Positions 1 to 9,498 of a stretch of DNA of 64,000 nucleotides are shown in pieces (positions within the stretch are counted from its first letter, which is position 1; the number at the start of each line of letters is the position of its first letter). A program made the translations under genes and the position numbers. This DNA comes from Peteryoungia algae (GTDB taxonomy: Bacteria > Pseudomonadota > Alphaproteobacteria > Rhizobiales > Rhizobiaceae), in assembly GCF_030369675.1 (NCBI RefSeq), contig NZ_CP128477.1, forward strand, positions 1,612,001 through 1,676,000, written 5' to 3'. The notes under the pieces are model-generated. The model was not told where the DNA came from. It worked only from the letters and a program-made list of their open reading frames with translations, and did no database searches.

Positions 1-1262
1 ATCGCCGCCTGCCGCTCGGCGTCCGAACGGCCATCATCGAGACGGGCGCGCCAGCGCGTGAGCCAGCCGGACAGACCCGGCGGTGACGCCGTGAAGAGAT
101 CAACCAGCGTCTCGTCCCCGGCGCCGCCAGCGACCTTGGAGAGGGTGCGGAAGGCCAGCGTGAAATCCGCCTCGCCCTGATGCAGGAGTTCGAGGAAATC
201 GGTCACCAGGCCAATGTCGTCAGCGCCCTCGCCCGTCACGCCGAGCTTGGCCTTGAAGAGATCGAGCCACGCCTCCTGGAAGACATCGCCGAAGGCCTTC
301 AGCACACCGTTCGCCGCTTCGATCGCCACGTCTTCGTCCGCATCGAGCAGCGGCAGCAGGCATTCGGCAAACCGGGCGATGTTCCACTGGCCGATACCGG
401 GCTGGTTGGCATAGGCATAACGGCCGCGCTGGTCGATCGAGGAAAAGACTTTGCGCGGATCATATTCGTCGAGGAAGGCGCAAGGGCCGAAATCGATGGA
501 TTCGCCCGAGATCGCCATGTTGTCGGTGTTCATCACGCCGTGGATGAAGCCGATCGACAGCCATCGCGCAACGAGCCTGGCCTGCTGTTCCGCGACCATG
601 GTGAGCATGGCGAGATAGGGATTTTCGGCTTTGCGGGCCTCCGGATAGTGCCGGTCGATGACATGTTCGGCCAGCGTTTGCACGGCCTGCTCGTCGCCTT
701 GGGCGGCAAAGAACTGGAAGGTGCCGACGCGGACATGGCTGGCAGCGACCCGGGTTAACACAGCGCCCGGCATGATCGTCTCGCGCATGACCTGTTCGCC
801 GGTCGCGACAGCCGCAAGCGCGCGCGTCGCGGGAACCCCGAGCGCGGCAAAGGCTTCCGAGACGATGTATTCGCGCAAGACTGGCCCAAGCGCCGCCATA
901 CCGTCACCATTGCGCGAAAAGGCGGTGGGGCCAGAGCCCTTCAGCTGGATGTCGCGGCGCTGGCCCCGGCGATCGATGACTTCCCCGAGCAGGAGCGCGC
1001 GCCCGTCGCCGAGCTGCGGATTGAAATGTCCAAACTGATGCCCGGCATAGGCCTGCGCCAATGGCTCGGCGCCGACAGGGATAACCTGCCCACCGAGCAA
1101 TTGTGCAAGCCGCGCCTCGTCGGCCCCTTCCAGATCGAGCCCGAGCTCCTCGGCCAGCGCCTGATTGAAGCGGATCAGTTTCGGTGCACGGGCGGCGGCG
1201 GGTCTGGCCGGCCGGTGGAAGGTCTGCGGCAGGCGGGCATAGCTGTTGTCGAAGGAAAACAA
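1..1262 (-). CDS. selO: Protein adenylyltransferase SelO (YdiU/UPF0061), 3' end outside window
   Basis: Pseudokinase-fold enzyme that transfers AMP from ATP to protein side chains and is linked to redox homeostasis in studied members. About 420 N-terminal residues are present of a family length near 490; the C-terminus lies beyond base 1. Visible motifs are GHQFGHF (about residue 75), QLKGSG (about 105), HGVMNTDN (about 240, catalytic loop) and DFGP (about 255, metal binding). I chose a TTG start at 1262 because AGGGAG lies seven bases upstream and the protein then opens MFSFDNSYARLP, like the family; the only nearby ATG is in another frame. It stands alone, with clcA downstream of its start in the same direction. 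Confidence 0.9.
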   Translation of the reverse strand, partial: MFSFDNSYARLPQTFHRPARPAAARAPKLIRFNQALAEELGLDLEGADEARLAQLLGGQVIPVGAEPLAQAYAGHQFGHFNPQLGDGRALLLGEVIDRRGQRRDIQLKGSGPTAFSRNGDGMAALGPVLREYIVSEAFAALGVPATRALAAVATGEQVMRETIMPGAVLTRVAASHVRVGTFQFFAAQGDEQAVQTLAEHVIDRHYPEARKAENPYLAMLTMVAEQQARLVARWLSIGFIHGVMNTDNMAISGESIDFGPCAFLDEYDPRKVFSSIDQRGRYAYANQPGIGQWNIARFAECLLPLLDADEDVAIEAANGVLKAFGDVFQEAWLDLFKAKLGVTGEGADDIGLVTDFLELLHQGEADFTLAFRTLSKVAGGAGDETLVDLFTASPPGLSGWLTRWRARLDDGRSDAERQAA

Positions 1263-1373
1263 GTAGACACTCCCTGTGCGGCATGACGCCGGACATGTGT
1301 TTCGATCTGTCACTCCAATATGGGGAGGCGCTGCGCAGGGGACAAGTTTGTCTCCGGCCAAGCCTTGGGAGTG

Positions 1374-2732
1374 TCAGCGCGGTAGCGCCTCTTCGCCATG
1401 GCGATGATCCGCCCGGCGCGCGCGGATGGCGGCGGCAACGAAATTGCGCGACAGGCCGTGGTAGAGCGGCTCCGGTGACAACAGGCGCGAGGTGACGTAA
1501 CCGATCATCGACACCGCCATGATCGGCAGGACGGCGTGGTTGTTGCCCGTCATTTCCAGGATGATCACGAAGGCGGTCATCGGCGCCTGCACGACACCGG
1601 CAAAATAACCGGCCATGCCGAGCACCGCACCGAGTGCGACACTCGTTCCCATGATTTGCCCGATCGTGCTGCCGAAGCCGGCGCCGATCGACAATGACGG
1701 GGCGAAAATCCCGCCGGGAATGCCGGAGATCATGGAGAGGAAGCTGGCTGCAAACTTCTCGATGAAGAAGATCAGCGACGTCGGCTCCCCGGCCAGTGCG
1801 CCGCGCGCCTGCTCATAGCTGGTGCCGAAGGTGGTGCCACCCGAGATTACCCCGATCAGCGCCACCCCGAGCCCGCATGCACCGGCGAACAGCACCATGC
1901 GCTTGACAGGCGCCGGCTGCGCCCAGCGGCGGATCCGCAAGCCCAGATGGAGCGCCAATCCGCTGAAGACGGCGCCCAGCGCACCGCCGCCAATGCCGCA
2001 GATCGGCACGAGCGCCCAGTCACGCACCGAGACGGGCACGGCCGAGGTCGAGCCAAAATAATGATAGCTGCCGGCAAGGCCGAGCGCTGCAAGGCCTGAC
2101 AGGATGACCGCCGTCAGCACGATGCCGTTGGCCCGGCTCTCATAGGCACGGCTCATCTCCTCGATGGCAAAGACGATGCCGGCAAGTGGCGTGTTGAAGG
2201 CTGCAGCGATCCCGGCGGCGGATCCAGCAAGGATCAGCCCCCGCGCCTGGGCCATACCCCCGAAACGGGCAGCCGCCAGCATGAAGGAAGCGCCAACCTG
2301 CACGGTCGGCCCCTCGCGCCCGATCGAAGCCCCGGTGAAGAGGCCGAGCGTCGTCAGAGCGATCTTGCCGACGGCAATCTTGAGAGACAGGAGACGCGCA
2401 CGGTCCTCGTCCTCGTTCAGATGCCGGGCGGCGATCGCCTGCGGAATGCCGCTGCCCTGGGAGTTGGGGAAATAGGTCATGGCAAGCCAGGAGCACGCGA
2501 TGAAGCCGAGTGGAGTGACCAGAAGCGGCAGCAGGAAATTCCACTCGCCTGCCACGGTCATATGCTGGAAGGTTTCCTGTGCAAAATCCGCGATCCAGGC
2601 AAAGCCCACGCTGGTGACGCCGATGGCGATAGCACCTGTCCAGAACACCAGACGCGGCCGCCAGAGTCCGAGCGACCCGCGAAACACCCTCGACCGCCGG
2701 ACGAGCTTCGACTTGCTGTAGGATTTCTGCAT
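1374..2732 (-). CDS. ClC-family chloride channel/antiporter
   Basis: Inner-membrane ClC protein moving chloride, probably in exchange for protons. The three signature loops are present: GSGIP (about residue 93), GREGP (about 138, with the gating glutamate) and a GIFAP loop in the C-terminal half. FAIEE (about 188-192) keeps the acidic residue that bacterial antiporters use for protons, which favours an antiporter over a passive channel. It has about 452 residues and no CBS domains, typical of bacterial ClCs. An upstream in-frame TTG at 2750 would add six residues; the ATG at 2732 is preferred, with GGTGG just upstream. No operon partner is apparent. Confidence 0.86.
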   Translation of the reverse strand: MQKSYSKSKLVRRSRVFRGSLGLWRPRLVFWTGAIAIGVTSVGFAWIADFAQETFQHMTVAGEWNFLLPLLVTPLGFIACSWLAMTYFPNSQGSGIPQAIAARHLNEDEDRARLLSLKIAVGKIALTTLGLFTGASIGREGPTVQVGASFMLAAARFGGMAQARGLILAGSAAGIAAAFNTPLAGIVFAIEEMSRAYESRANGIVLTAVILSGLAALGLAGSYHYFGSTSAVPVSVRDWALVPICGIGGGALGAVFSGLALHLGLRIRRWAQPAPVKRMVLFAGACGLGVALIGVISGGTTFGTSYEQARGALAGEPTSLIFFIEKFAASFLSMISGIPGGIFAPSLSIGAGFGSTIGQIMGTSVALGAVLGMAGYFAGVVQAPMTAFVIILEMTGNNHAVLPIMAVSMIGYVTSRLLSPEPLYHGLSRNFVAAAIRARRADHRHGEEALPR

Positions 2733-2937
2733 CTTCTCCACCGGTGCCAATCCGATCGAGGCCGCTTATCGACCCCCTGACCGCGAGACGCAAGCACCGA
2801 CCGCCTTTTTGCAGGAAAGGAAAGAACACGGCGCGTGCCACCTGTGGCGATTCGGCCCGGGACACTGGTCCGGGTCACTTGCGGCGCAGCGGGGCTGCAG
2901 GCTAGGATCGGCGCAATCGAACCCCTCGAGGAAGTCC

Positions 2938-3441
2938 ATGCGAATTCACAGCGCTCTTGCCGCAGTCCTGATCCTGGGCGCGAGCGTCGTTTCAGGGTGC
3001 ACGACGACCGAAGACGCCAACCGAGCGCTGCAGTCCCGCTGGATCGGCCAGCCCGTCGAGCGCTTCTTTGCAGCCTATGGCCCGCCGATCGATGAGTACC
3101 CGCTCTCTTCGGGCAAGATCTACACCTGGCGCGGCGGCGACAAGACGCGATACATCCCACCCGTCTACACCCGATACGAACCGGCCCGCACCATCGTGCG
3201 CACCGAAACCCGCCAGGACGGCTCGGGCCAGACCGTCACCCAGACCCGCGTGATCACCCGCGACCCCTTCTGGGAGCCGGAACTGATCACGCCCGGACGC
3301 TACGAGCAGCTGTTCTGCGAATTGCAGATCAACACGGACAAGGGCGGGGTGATTTCCACGATCCGCGCCAGCAACGACACCACCGGCAACGGCTTGAGCC
3401 TGTCCCGCTGCGCGGAAATTCTCGGTGTGGAGAAACAATGA
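2938..3441 (+). CDS. Small putative outer-membrane or periplasmic lipoprotein
   Basis: 167-residue protein of unknown function. It begins with a lipoprotein signal peptide ending in VVSGC, with the lipidated cysteine at residue 21. The mature part has a WIGQPVERFFAAYGPP segment followed by a WRGGDKTRY segment, resembling small rhizobial proteins that couple a short conserved domain to the lipobox, and a late cysteine pair (FCELQ, SLSRCAEIL). The ATG at 2938 has GAGGAAG upstream; a longer in-frame opening to 2809 would bury the signal peptide and is rejected. It stands alone between clcA (divergent) and hupE. Confidence 0.75.
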   Translation: MRIHSALAAVLILGASVVSGCTTTEDANRALQSRWIGQPVERFFAAYGPPIDEYPLSSGKIYTWRGGDKTRYIPPVYTRYEPARTIVRTETRQDGSGQTVTQTRVITRDPFWEPELITPGRYEQLFCELQINTDKGGVISTIRASNDTTGNGLSLSRCAEILGVEKQ

Positions 3442-3667
3442 ACGAAGAAAAGTGACGGGTGCCACTCTCCTGTGCCCTGTCCTTTCCGCGTCATGGCCTG
3501 CCGCTGACACCATCACCCATTCAGGCCATTCGGCATAGGCTGATCCCAAGCTTTCCCGTGGACATCCGCGGACGGGTTACGTTAGGTTGAGCAATGGTTT
3601 AAGGGGACGATTGGCGGGACCGAATTCCGGCCGCCTTGAGTTGACCAAATAGAGGGACGAATAAGAC

Positions 3668-4240
3668 ATGTTGAAGCGCCTTTCATTCACCGCTGCCCTG
3701 ATGACGATGGCAGCAAGCCCAGCCTTTGCCCATCTTGATCCGGCAGCCCACGGCTCGCTGATGGCCGGCATTTCGCATCCGCTCTTCGGCGCCGACCACA
3801 TCCTGGCCATGGTCGCCGTGGGTATCTGGGCAAGCCAGATCGGCGGTCGCGCGTTCTGGGCCGTGCCAGCAGCCTTCGTCTCGATGATGGCCGTCGGCTT
3901 TGGCCTGTCTGTCGCCGGCGTATCCCTGCCCTTCGTCGAGCCGGCAATCCTCGCTTCCGTGATCGGTCTCGGTCTGCTGGTGGCTGCCGCCGTCCGTCTG
4001 CCGGTCGCAGCCTCTGCTGCCGTTGTCGGCATGTTCGCCCTCTTCCATGGCCATGCCCATGGTGGCGAGCTCGGCTCCGCGGGTGCGCTGTCCTTCGGCC
4101 TCGGCTTCCTCGTCGCAACCGCCGCCCTGCACGGTGCTGGCGTGGCCCTCGGCCTCGGCGTCACCCGGCTTGGCCCGACGGTTGCCCGCGTGCTTGGCCT
4201 TGCCACCGTCGTCGGCGGCGCCGCAATCGCCTTCGGCTGA
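3668..4240 (+). CDS. hupE: HupE/UreJ family membrane protein (nickel/cobalt permease type)
   Basis: 190 residues with a cleavable signal peptide (cut after about residue 21, AFA) and about six hydrophobic helices. The HupE signature HPLFGADHILAMVAVG starts at residue 37; its His and Asp/His residues are thought to bind Ni2+ or Co2+. A histidine-rich HGHAHGG stretch lies in the middle. HupE/UreJ proteins import nickel or cobalt for hydrogenase, urease or cobalamin synthesis, but none of those genes is in the window, so the metal's use here is unknown. The gene is followed at once by a strong terminator and appears monocistronic. Confidence 0.85.
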   Translation: MLKRLSFTAALMTMAASPAFAHLDPAAHGSLMAGISHPLFGADHILAMVAVGIWASQIGGRAFWAVPAAFVSMMAVGFGLSVAGVSLPFVEPAILASVIGLGLLVAAAVRLPVAASAAVVGMFALFHGHAHGGELGSAGALSFGLGFLVATAALHGAGVALGLGVTRLGPTVARVLGLATVVGGAAIAFG

Positions 4241-4262
4241 TCCAGCCTCCATTCGATCTTGC

Positions 4263-4290
4263 AAACGGCGGCTCTCGGGCCGCCGTTTTT
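4263..4290 (+). terminator. Rho-independent terminator of hupE
   Basis: A 9-bp stem (AACGGCGGC with GCCGCCGTT) and a 6-base loop run directly into TTTTT, about 20 bases after the hupE stop. Confidence 0.85.
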
Positions 4291-4318
4291 CTGTGCGCGA
4301 CGTCTTGGGGATCCGGTC

Positions 4319-4783
4319 TCAGCCGCGGCCGCGATAGGTCGCCACACCCTGCTCCGGCAGCCACACACCCTTGGGCGCCTCGCCCGTCTGCCAGAAGACG
4401 TCGATCGGGATCCCGCCGCGCGGATACCAGTAGGCGCCGATGCGAAGCCACTTCGGATCGAGCAGTTCGACGATGCGCTTGGCGATATAGACCGAGCAGT
4501 CCTCGTGGAAGGCGCCGTGATTGCGGAAGGCAAAGAGGAAGAGTTTCAGCGACTTCGATTCCACCAGCCAGTCACCGGGAATGTAGTCGATGACGATATG
4601 GGCGAAATCCGGCTGGCCGGTCATCGGACAGAGCGAGGTGAATTCGGGCGCCGTGAAGCGCACGACATAATCGGTGCCGGCATTGCCATTCGGTACCCGC
4701 TCCAGAACGGCTGTTTCGGGGCTGGTGGGGGCATCTACGGACTGGCCGAGCTGGGTCAGCCCGGACGTATCGGTCTTGCTCAT
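4319..4783 (-). CDS. queF: NADPH-dependent 7-cyano-7-deazaguanine reductase QueF
   Basis: Reduces preQ0 to preQ1 in queuosine biosynthesis. At 154 residues it is the short unimodular form. Cys52 in [11 protein letters not shown] is the nucleophile that forms the thioimide with preQ0 and Asp59 is the general acid; the QueF motif [16 protein letters not shown] (residues 75-90) binds NADPH. The ATG at 4783 has AAAGGAC upstream. It lies 23 bases behind the CDF transporter gene on the same strand and is probably cotranscribed with it, though the functions are not linked. No preQ1 riboswitch-like structure is seen upstream. Confidence 0.93.
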   Translation of the reverse strand: MSKTDTSGLTQLGQSVDAPTSPETAVLERVPNGNAGTDYVVRFTAPEFTSLCPMTGQPDFAHIVIDYIPGDWLVESKSLKLFLFAFRNHGAFHEDCSVYIAKRIVELLDPKWLRIGAYWYPRGGIPIDVFWQTGEAPKGVWLPEQGVATYRGRG

Positions 4784-4806
4784 GAATTTTGTCCTTTCAT
4801 CATGTC

Positions 4807-5709
4807 TCAGAGTTCGACGCCGGCGCCATGCGCCATTTCGTTCTCCGGCTCGACGTGAATGGTGACGCGCGTGCCGGGCAAGGCCCTGTGCAGGGCCAAT
4901 TCCAGCCGATCGCAGATCACATGAGCGTCGCGCACCGTCATGCCTTCCGGCACCACGAGGTCGAAGGCAACGAAGGTGGCAGCCCCGGCGCGGCGCGAGC
5001 GCAAATAGTGCACGCCGAGCGAGCCTTGCGAATTCTCCTTGATCGCCTGGCGAATTGCTTCCGCCTCCTGCGGCGACACAGCGACATCCATCAGCCCGGC
5101 CACCGACTGCGCGATGACCTTCCAGCCCTGCCAGATGATGTTGAGGGCAACCAGGATGGCGAGAACCGGATCGAGGATGGCATAGCCCGTCGCCAGGGCC
5201 AGCAGAAGGCCGATGATCACGCCGATCGAGGTGACCACATCGGACATGATGTGCTGGCCATCAGCCGACAGCGCCGGCGAGCGATGGCTGCGCCCCACCC
5301 GGATCAAGAGCGTCGCCCAGGCGGCATTGAGGACCGCTGCAAACGTGTTGATCGCCAGCCCCAGGACCGGTGCTTCCGGCAGCGAGGGGTTCTGCAGCGC
5401 CGGCACCGCCTCGCGGATGATCAGAAGTGCCGCGATCACGATCAGCACGCCCTCGAGGACCGCCGACAGATACTCCGCCTTGTGATGGCCGTAGGGATGG
5501 TCGTCGTCAGCCGGCTTTTGCGCATAGCGGATGACGAAATAGGCGATGAAGGCAGCAATGACGTTGACGGTCGATTCCAGTCCGTCCGAGAGCAGCGCCA
5601 CCGATCCGGTCACCCACCAGGCGAGAAGCTTGAGCCCCATGACACCGAAGGCGAGCGGGATGCCCCAGAAGGCAATCCGCCGAACCAGATTGTTCTCATC
5701 AGCCGCCAT
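4807..5709 (-). CDS. Cation diffusion facilitator (CDF) metal transporter
   Basis: 300-residue inner-membrane exporter of divalent cations (Zn2+, Fe2+, Mn2+ or similar). Around six membrane helices are followed by a cytoplasmic domain from about residue 205. Metal-site residues are SDGLE (41-45), [10 protein letters not shown] (71-80) and [10 protein letters not shown] (about 146-155), the usual paired D/E and H/D ligands. The ATG at 5709 has GGAAGAAGG upstream; an in-frame opening from 5835 crosses a terminator hairpin and is rejected. Substrate cannot be read from sequence: the first site has D and E rather than the HD pattern of zinc-specific members, closer to FieF-type proteins. Confidence 0.88.
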   Translation of the reverse strand: MAADENNLVRRIAFWGIPLAFGVMGLKLLAWWVTGSVALLSDGLESTVNVIAAFIAYFVIRYAQKPADDDHPYGHHKAEYLSAVLEGVLIVIAALLIIREAVPALQNPSLPEAPVLGLAINTFAAVLNAAWATLLIRVGRSHRSPALSADGQHIMSDVVTSIGVIIGLLLALATGYAILDPVLAILVALNIIWQGWKVIAQSVAGLMDVAVSPQEAEAIRQAIKENSQGSLGVHYLRSRRAGAATFVAFDLVVPEGMTVRDAHVICDRLELALHRALPGTRVTIHVEPENEMAHGAGVEL

Positions 5710-5760
5710 GGCCTTCTTCCCTGCAGATGCGAGTGAATTGCAGACGCAATTCCAGAAACG

Positions 5761-5788
5761 ACAAAACCGCCCGGCAATGCGGGCGGTT
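5761..5788 (-). terminator. Rho-independent terminator downstream of trpE(G)
   Basis: On the minus strand a 9-bp stem (AACCGCCCG with CGGGCGGTT, 6-base loop) ends in TTTTG. It lies about 190 bases beyond the trpE(G) stop and just before the CDF start, so it insulates the two genes. Confidence 0.75.
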
Positions 5789-5979
5789 CGGTTGGATGTC
5801 GGCAGTGTAATGGCGAAGGGATGAGGCGAGGTCAAGGCGGGATATGGGTGTGTGCACAGGTGCGCATGCCCGTCAGATCCCAGGAAGTCCCGGTCGGATC
5901 GCAGTCAGCCATGCAGATCCGTGCCGTCCACGGTCCTGACGTCACCTGCGCCGACCAGCCACGTCCGTATTCTTGACCC

Positions 5980-8163
5980 TCAGGCCGCCTTGACCTTCTT
6001 CCGCTTCGCCAGCTTCTCCACGACGTTTTCGATCATCCGCATGCCGGCGTCACCGCCAAGTGTCATGATCGATTCCGGGTGGAACTGGACGGCGGCAACC
6101 GGTTCCTTCGCGTGTTCGATGCCCATGACCGTCCCGTCCTCGCTTTCCGCCGTGATGATGAAATCACGCGGCAAGGTCGAAGGGTCGGCGAAGATCGAGT
6201 GGTAACGGCCGACGGTCACTTCCTTGCCCAAGCCCTCGAAGACGAGGCCAGCTTCGAGCACGCGGATGCGCGACGGCTTGCCGTGCATGGGAACGGCGAG
6301 CTGGCGCAACTCCCCGCCATAGGCTTCCGCCAGCGCCTGAAGGCCGAGGCAAACGCCGAAGATCGGAAGCTCACGGGCGCGGGCCTTCTTGATCGTTGCC
6401 TTGCAGTCGAAATCTGCCGGTGAACCGGGGCCGGGCGACAGCACCACGAGATCCGGATTGAGCCGGTCGAAGATCTCCTCCGGCACCGGCGTTCGCACGG
6501 TGTTCACCGTGGCGCCTGTCTGGCGGAAATAGTTGGCGAGCGTGTGGACGAAGCTGTCCTCGTGATCAACGAGCAGGATGTTGACGCCCTGGCCGACGCT
6601 CGCAACACCGCGCTTGGATTTTTGGTCGGACGTGGCGTCGCGGATGGCAGCAATCATGGCGGAGGCCTTCAGTTCGGTTTCGGCTTCTTCCTCATGCGGG
6701 TCGCTGTCGTTCAGAAGCGTGGCTCCGGCGCGCACTTCGGCGATGCCGTCCTTGATGCGCACGGTTCTGAGTGTCAGGCCCGTGTTCATGTCGCCGTTGA
6801 AGCCGACCATGCCGATTGCCCCGCCATACCAGGCGCGCGGGCTCTTCTCGTGCTTTTCGATGAAACGCATGGCCCAGAGCTTGGGCGCGCCGGTGACCGT
6901 GACCGCCCAGGCGTGGCTGAGGAAACCGTCAAAGGCGTCCATGCCGTCCCGCAGCCGTCCTTCGATGTGATCCACCGTATGGATAAGACGCGAATACATT
7001 TCGATCTGGCGGCGGCCGATGACCTTGACCGAACCCGGCTCGCAGACGCGAGACTTGTCGTTGCGGTCGACGTCGGAGCACATGGTGAGTTCGCTCTCGT
7101 CCTTCTTGGAGTTCAAGAGCTTCAGGATCTGCGCCGAATCCTCGATCGGGTCGGCCCCGCGCTTGATCGTGCCCGAGATCGGGCAGGTCTCGATGCGGCG
7201 GCCGTTCACGCGCACGAACATCTCCGGCGAGGCGCCGACGAGATATTCCTGGTGACCGAGATTGATGAAGAAGGAATAGGGCGACGGATTGATTTCCTTC
7301 AGCCGCTTGGAGATCTGCGACGGCTTCGAGTCACAGCGCTCCATGAACTTCTGGCCGGGAACCACTTCGAACAGGTCACCCTTGCGAAAGCTCTCCTTGG
7401 CCTTGGTGACCAGATCGGCATATTCGCCGGGCCGATGATCGCCGCGCGGCGGGATTGTGTCGGTATGCCGGAAGGGCTCAGCCTGGATCTCTTCCGATTG
7501 ACCGACCGTCGTCACCTCGCCCTTGGTAAAGTCGTAACGGTCGATCCAGGCCTTGGCCGAGTAATGATCGACGACGAGGATCTCGTCGGGCAGGAAGAGG
7601 ACCATGTCGCGCTGGTCGTCGGGACGGGCAAGCTTCAGATCGATGGCGTCGAACTGGAAGGCGAGATCATAGCCGAAGGCGCCGAACAGGCCGATGGCGG
7701 CATCTTCTTCCGAATGGAACAGTGCTGTGACGGCGCGCAACACCGTGAAGACCGTCGGCATCTTCGAGCGTTCTTCTTCGGTGAAGACGCGCGAGGGAAG
7801 CTTGACGTCGAGATCGAGACGCGTGGCGGTCTGTTCGCCCAGCGCAAGGTCCTCGACGGAGGCCAAGGCCTCGGCGATCATGGTGAGCAGTGCCTCGCCG
7901 CGGCCGTTATAGGCCTCGATCCAGACCTTGCGACCGAAGGAGGAAATGCCGAGCGGCGGATCGACGATCGCCGTGTCCCAGCGGGTATAGCGGCCGGGAT
8001 ATTCATAATTGGACGAGAAGACCGCGCCGCGCCGCTCGTCGAGCTTGTCGACATAGCTGGAGATCGCGTCGGCATAGGATGTCGGCCGACGCCTGCGCGT
8101 GACGGTCACACCGCCGCGCGTCTGATAGGCTTCCGAGCCGTCTTCCTGCAAAATCGTCGACAT
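5980..8163 (-). CDS. trpE(G): Anthranilate synthase, fused TrpE-TrpG
   Basis: Makes anthranilate from chorismate and glutamine, the first step of tryptophan synthesis. The 727 residues join an N-terminal chorismate-using TrpE part (to about 510) to a C-terminal class I glutamine amidotransferase (from about 530). The amidotransferase triad is Cys605 (GVCLGLQ), His695 and Glu697 (FHPES). The single-chain TrpEG is typical of Rhizobiaceae, where it is separate from the other trp genes. The ATG at 8163 has GGAGAAGGA upstream. Regulation is by the trpL attenuator immediately upstream (8213-8334). Confidence 0.97.
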   Translation of the reverse strand: MSTILQEDGSEAYQTRGGVTVTRRRRPTSYADAISSYVDKLDERRGAVFSSNYEYPGRYTRWDTAIVDPPLGISSFGRKVWIEAYNGRGEALLTMIAEALASVEDLALGEQTATRLDLDVKLPSRVFTEEERSKMPTVFTVLRAVTALFHSEEDAAIGLFGAFGYDLAFQFDAIDLKLARPDDQRDMVLFLPDEILVVDHYSAKAWIDRYDFTKGEVTTVGQSEEIQAEPFRHTDTIPPRGDHRPGEYADLVTKAKESFRKGDLFEVVPGQKFMERCDSKPSQISKRLKEINPSPYSFFINLGHQEYLVGASPEMFVRVNGRRIETCPISGTIKRGADPIEDSAQILKLLNSKKDESELTMCSDVDRNDKSRVCEPGSVKVIGRRQIEMYSRLIHTVDHIEGRLRDGMDAFDGFLSHAWAVTVTGAPKLWAMRFIEKHEKSPRAWYGGAIGMVGFNGDMNTGLTLRTVRIKDGIAEVRAGATLLNDSDPHEEEAETELKASAMIAAIRDATSDQKSKRGVASVGQGVNILLVDHEDSFVHTLANYFRQTGATVNTVRTPVPEEIFDRLNPDLVVLSPGPGSPADFDCKATIKKARARELPIFGVCLGLQALAEAYGGELRQLAVPMHGKPSRIRVLEAGLVFEGLGKEVTVGRYHSIFADPSTLPRDFIITAESEDGTVMGIEHAKEPVAAVQFHPESIMTLGGDAGMRMIENVVEKLAKRKKVKAA

Positions 8164-8183
8164 GTCTGTCCTTCTCCATTCTT

Positions 8184-8208
8184 CAAGGCCCGTCTCCGGG
8201 GCGCCTTG
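8184..8208 (-). promoter_or_regulatory. Hairpin between the trp attenuator and trpE(G)
   Basis: A stem-loop (CAAGGC...with GCCTTG, CG-rich middle) lies between the attenuator terminator and the trpE(G) ribosome site. Its role is unknown; it may protect or stabilise the trpE(G) mRNA that escapes attenuation. Confidence 0.4.
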
Positions 8209-8212
8209 AATA

Positions 8213-8249
8213 CAAAAAAGCCGCCTCAGAAGTGTTTCCGGGCGGCTTT
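8213..8249 (-). terminator. trp attenuator terminator
   Basis: On the minus strand a 9-bp stem (AAAGCCGCC with GGCGGCTTT) is followed by TTTTTT. It lies 40 bases after the trpL stop and upstream of trpE(G), the standard attenuator position. When Trp-tRNA is plentiful transcription should stop here and release a short leader RNA (the rnTrpL type known in Sinorhizobium meliloti). Confidence 0.9.
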
Positions 8250-8289
8250 GGGGTCAATCGTCAAAAAGACATGACTGGTCAAGGCCGCG

Positions 8290-8334
8290 TCAGCGTGCCC
8301 ACCACCAAGCAATGTTCTTCGATGCGATCTTCAT
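8290..8334 (-). CDS. trpL: trp operon leader peptide TrpL (14 aa)
   Basis: Encodes MKIASKNIAWWWAR. Three consecutive Trp codons near the 3' end sense charged tRNA-Trp; slow translation there prevents terminator formation and turns on trpE(G). The S. meliloti leader, as I recall it, is also 14 residues and ends WWWAR; it also acts in trans as a peptide and sRNA. No Shine-Dalgarno sequence precedes the ATG, and the predicted promoter puts the transcript start at or one base before the ATG, so it is probably leaderless as in S. meliloti. An in-frame ATG four codons upstream (8346) overlaps the -10 element and is not used in this reading. Confidence 0.92.
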   Translation of the reverse strand: MKIASKNIAWWWAR

Positions 8335-8341
8335 GGCGAAA

Positions 8342-8370
8342 TGCATAACGCGCAGGCCGCGCCTTAGCAA
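8342..8370 (-). promoter_or_regulatory. Predicted trpL promoter
   Basis: TTGCTA (8365-8370) and TATGCA (8342-8347) are separated by 17 bases. The expected transcript start falls at 8334-8335, the trpL ATG. The -10 match is modest; position is the main support. Confidence 0.55.
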
Positions 8371-8452
8371 GGGCGTTTTGCCCGGCACGCGTCATGAACT
8401 TTTCGACCGTTCGCGGCTTATCGATCAGGGGGACCGGAGAGATGGAGGCGAG

Positions 8453-9439
8453 ATGAAGAAGATGAAATTGCCGATGGCCATCGGCCTGCTTCTCGCCTGG
8501 CCGATTGCGACAGGGCTGACACTTCCCCTGCGCGGGCCATTGCCGAAATCACGCCCGGCAGTGACCGCGCCGGCCCCAGAGACGAACACGGTCATGTCTT
8601 CGCAAGGCACTGCAGGCAGGGCCGCGGCGGGTATTGCCATCCCGCAGAACAAGCCGACACCGCCTGTGGCGAAACAAAGTACCACGAGGGAAGAGCCTGA
8701 AGCGCCTTCCAGCGCAGCCGAGGCGACGGATACCGGGCCCACCGCAGACCCGCAGCACCAGGAGGCCCCGCTTGAAACCGGGGGTGTGGCCAAGGATGAC
8801 GCACCGGGTGATGGCAAGGCAACCGACGCGGAACCGGCAAAGCAGACCGTGCCTGCCGACCCGCCGCCGCCGGCTGAGGAACCGGAGGCGCTGGCTGCCT
8901 GCCTTGCCGATCTGCGCGCCATCGGCGCAAGCTTCGAGACCCAACCCGCCATCGACGGCGACACCGGTTGCGGCATGGCCGCCCCCATCGTCCTGAAGAC
9001 GCTTCTGCCCGACGTCACCCTCGAGCCGGAGGCCACCCTCCGCTGCGAGACCGCCCTGCAGCTCGCACGCATGACCCGGGACATGCTGAAACCCGCAGCA
9101 GAAGCCGCCTTTCCCGACAAAAAGGCCCTCACCGGCATCCGCCATGCTTCGGGCTATGTCTGCCGCAATCGCAACGGCGCAGAGACAGGCAAGGTCTCCG
9201 AACATGCCTATGGAAATGCAATCGACATCGCGGCCCTGCGCTTCGGCGACGAGGAAATGCCTGTCCTGATCGCGCGCCAGGACGACGGCACGGCGGAGGC
9301 CGCCTTCCAGCGCGCCTTCAACGCCATTGCCTGCCTGTATTTCACCACCGTGCTTTCGCCGGGCAGCGACGCGACGCATCAGGATCACATGCATCTGGAC
9401 GTGATCGAGCGGAAGAGCGGGTTCCGGTATTGCCGGTAA
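8453..9439 (+). CDS. Extensin-like C-terminal domain protein, exported
   Basis: 328 residues. A short N-terminal membrane/signal segment (LPMAIGLLLAWPIATGL) is followed by a low-complexity Pro/Ala/Glu linker to about residue 145, then an extensin-like C-terminal domain (pfam06904 type) with CLADLRAIGASFE, a CETALQLAR segment, HASGYVCRNRNG, HAYGNAIDI and a final HQDHMHLDV. The His/Asp pattern resembles zinc D-Ala-D-Ala peptidase folds, so a cell-wall role is plausible but unproven. Start ATG 8453 has GGAGGCG upstream; an in-frame opening from 8312 would overlap the divergent trpL. It shares a 118-base divergent promoter region with trpL. Confidence 0.82.
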   Translation: MKKMKLPMAIGLLLAWPIATGLTLPLRGPLPKSRPAVTAPAPETNTVMSSQGTAGRAAAGIAIPQNKPTPPVAKQSTTREEPEAPSSAAEATDTGPTADPQHQEAPLETGGVAKDDAPGDGKATDAEPAKQTVPADPPPPAEEPEALAACLADLRAIGASFETQPAIDGDTGCGMAAPIVLKTLLPDVTLEPEATLRCETALQLARMTRDMLKPAAEAAFPDKKALTGIRHASGYVCRNRNGAETGKVSEHAYGNAIDIAALRFGDEEMPVLIARQDDGTAEAAFQRAFNAIACLYFTTVLSPGSDATHQDHMHLDVIERKSGFRYCR

Positions 9440-9442
9440 ACG

Positions 9443-9472
9443 AAAAAAGCGGCGCCCCCCGTTGGACGCCGC
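9443..9472 (-). terminator. Terminator of the haem receptor gene
   Basis: Minus-strand stem GCGGCG/CGCCGC with a 12-base loop, followed by TTTTTT, 27 bases after the receptor stop codon. Confidence 0.7.
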
Positions 9473-9498
9473 CGCAGGCGGTGGACTATGACATTGGC

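Noticed and set aside
4784..4806. preQ1 riboswitch upstream of queF
   Set aside because: Only 23 bases separate queF from the CDF gene, too short for an aptamer, and no such fold is visible in the CDF 3' end.
6544..8274. 576-codon open frame on the plus strand
   Set aside because: Antisense to trpE(G) and runs through the trp attenuator; no family motif.
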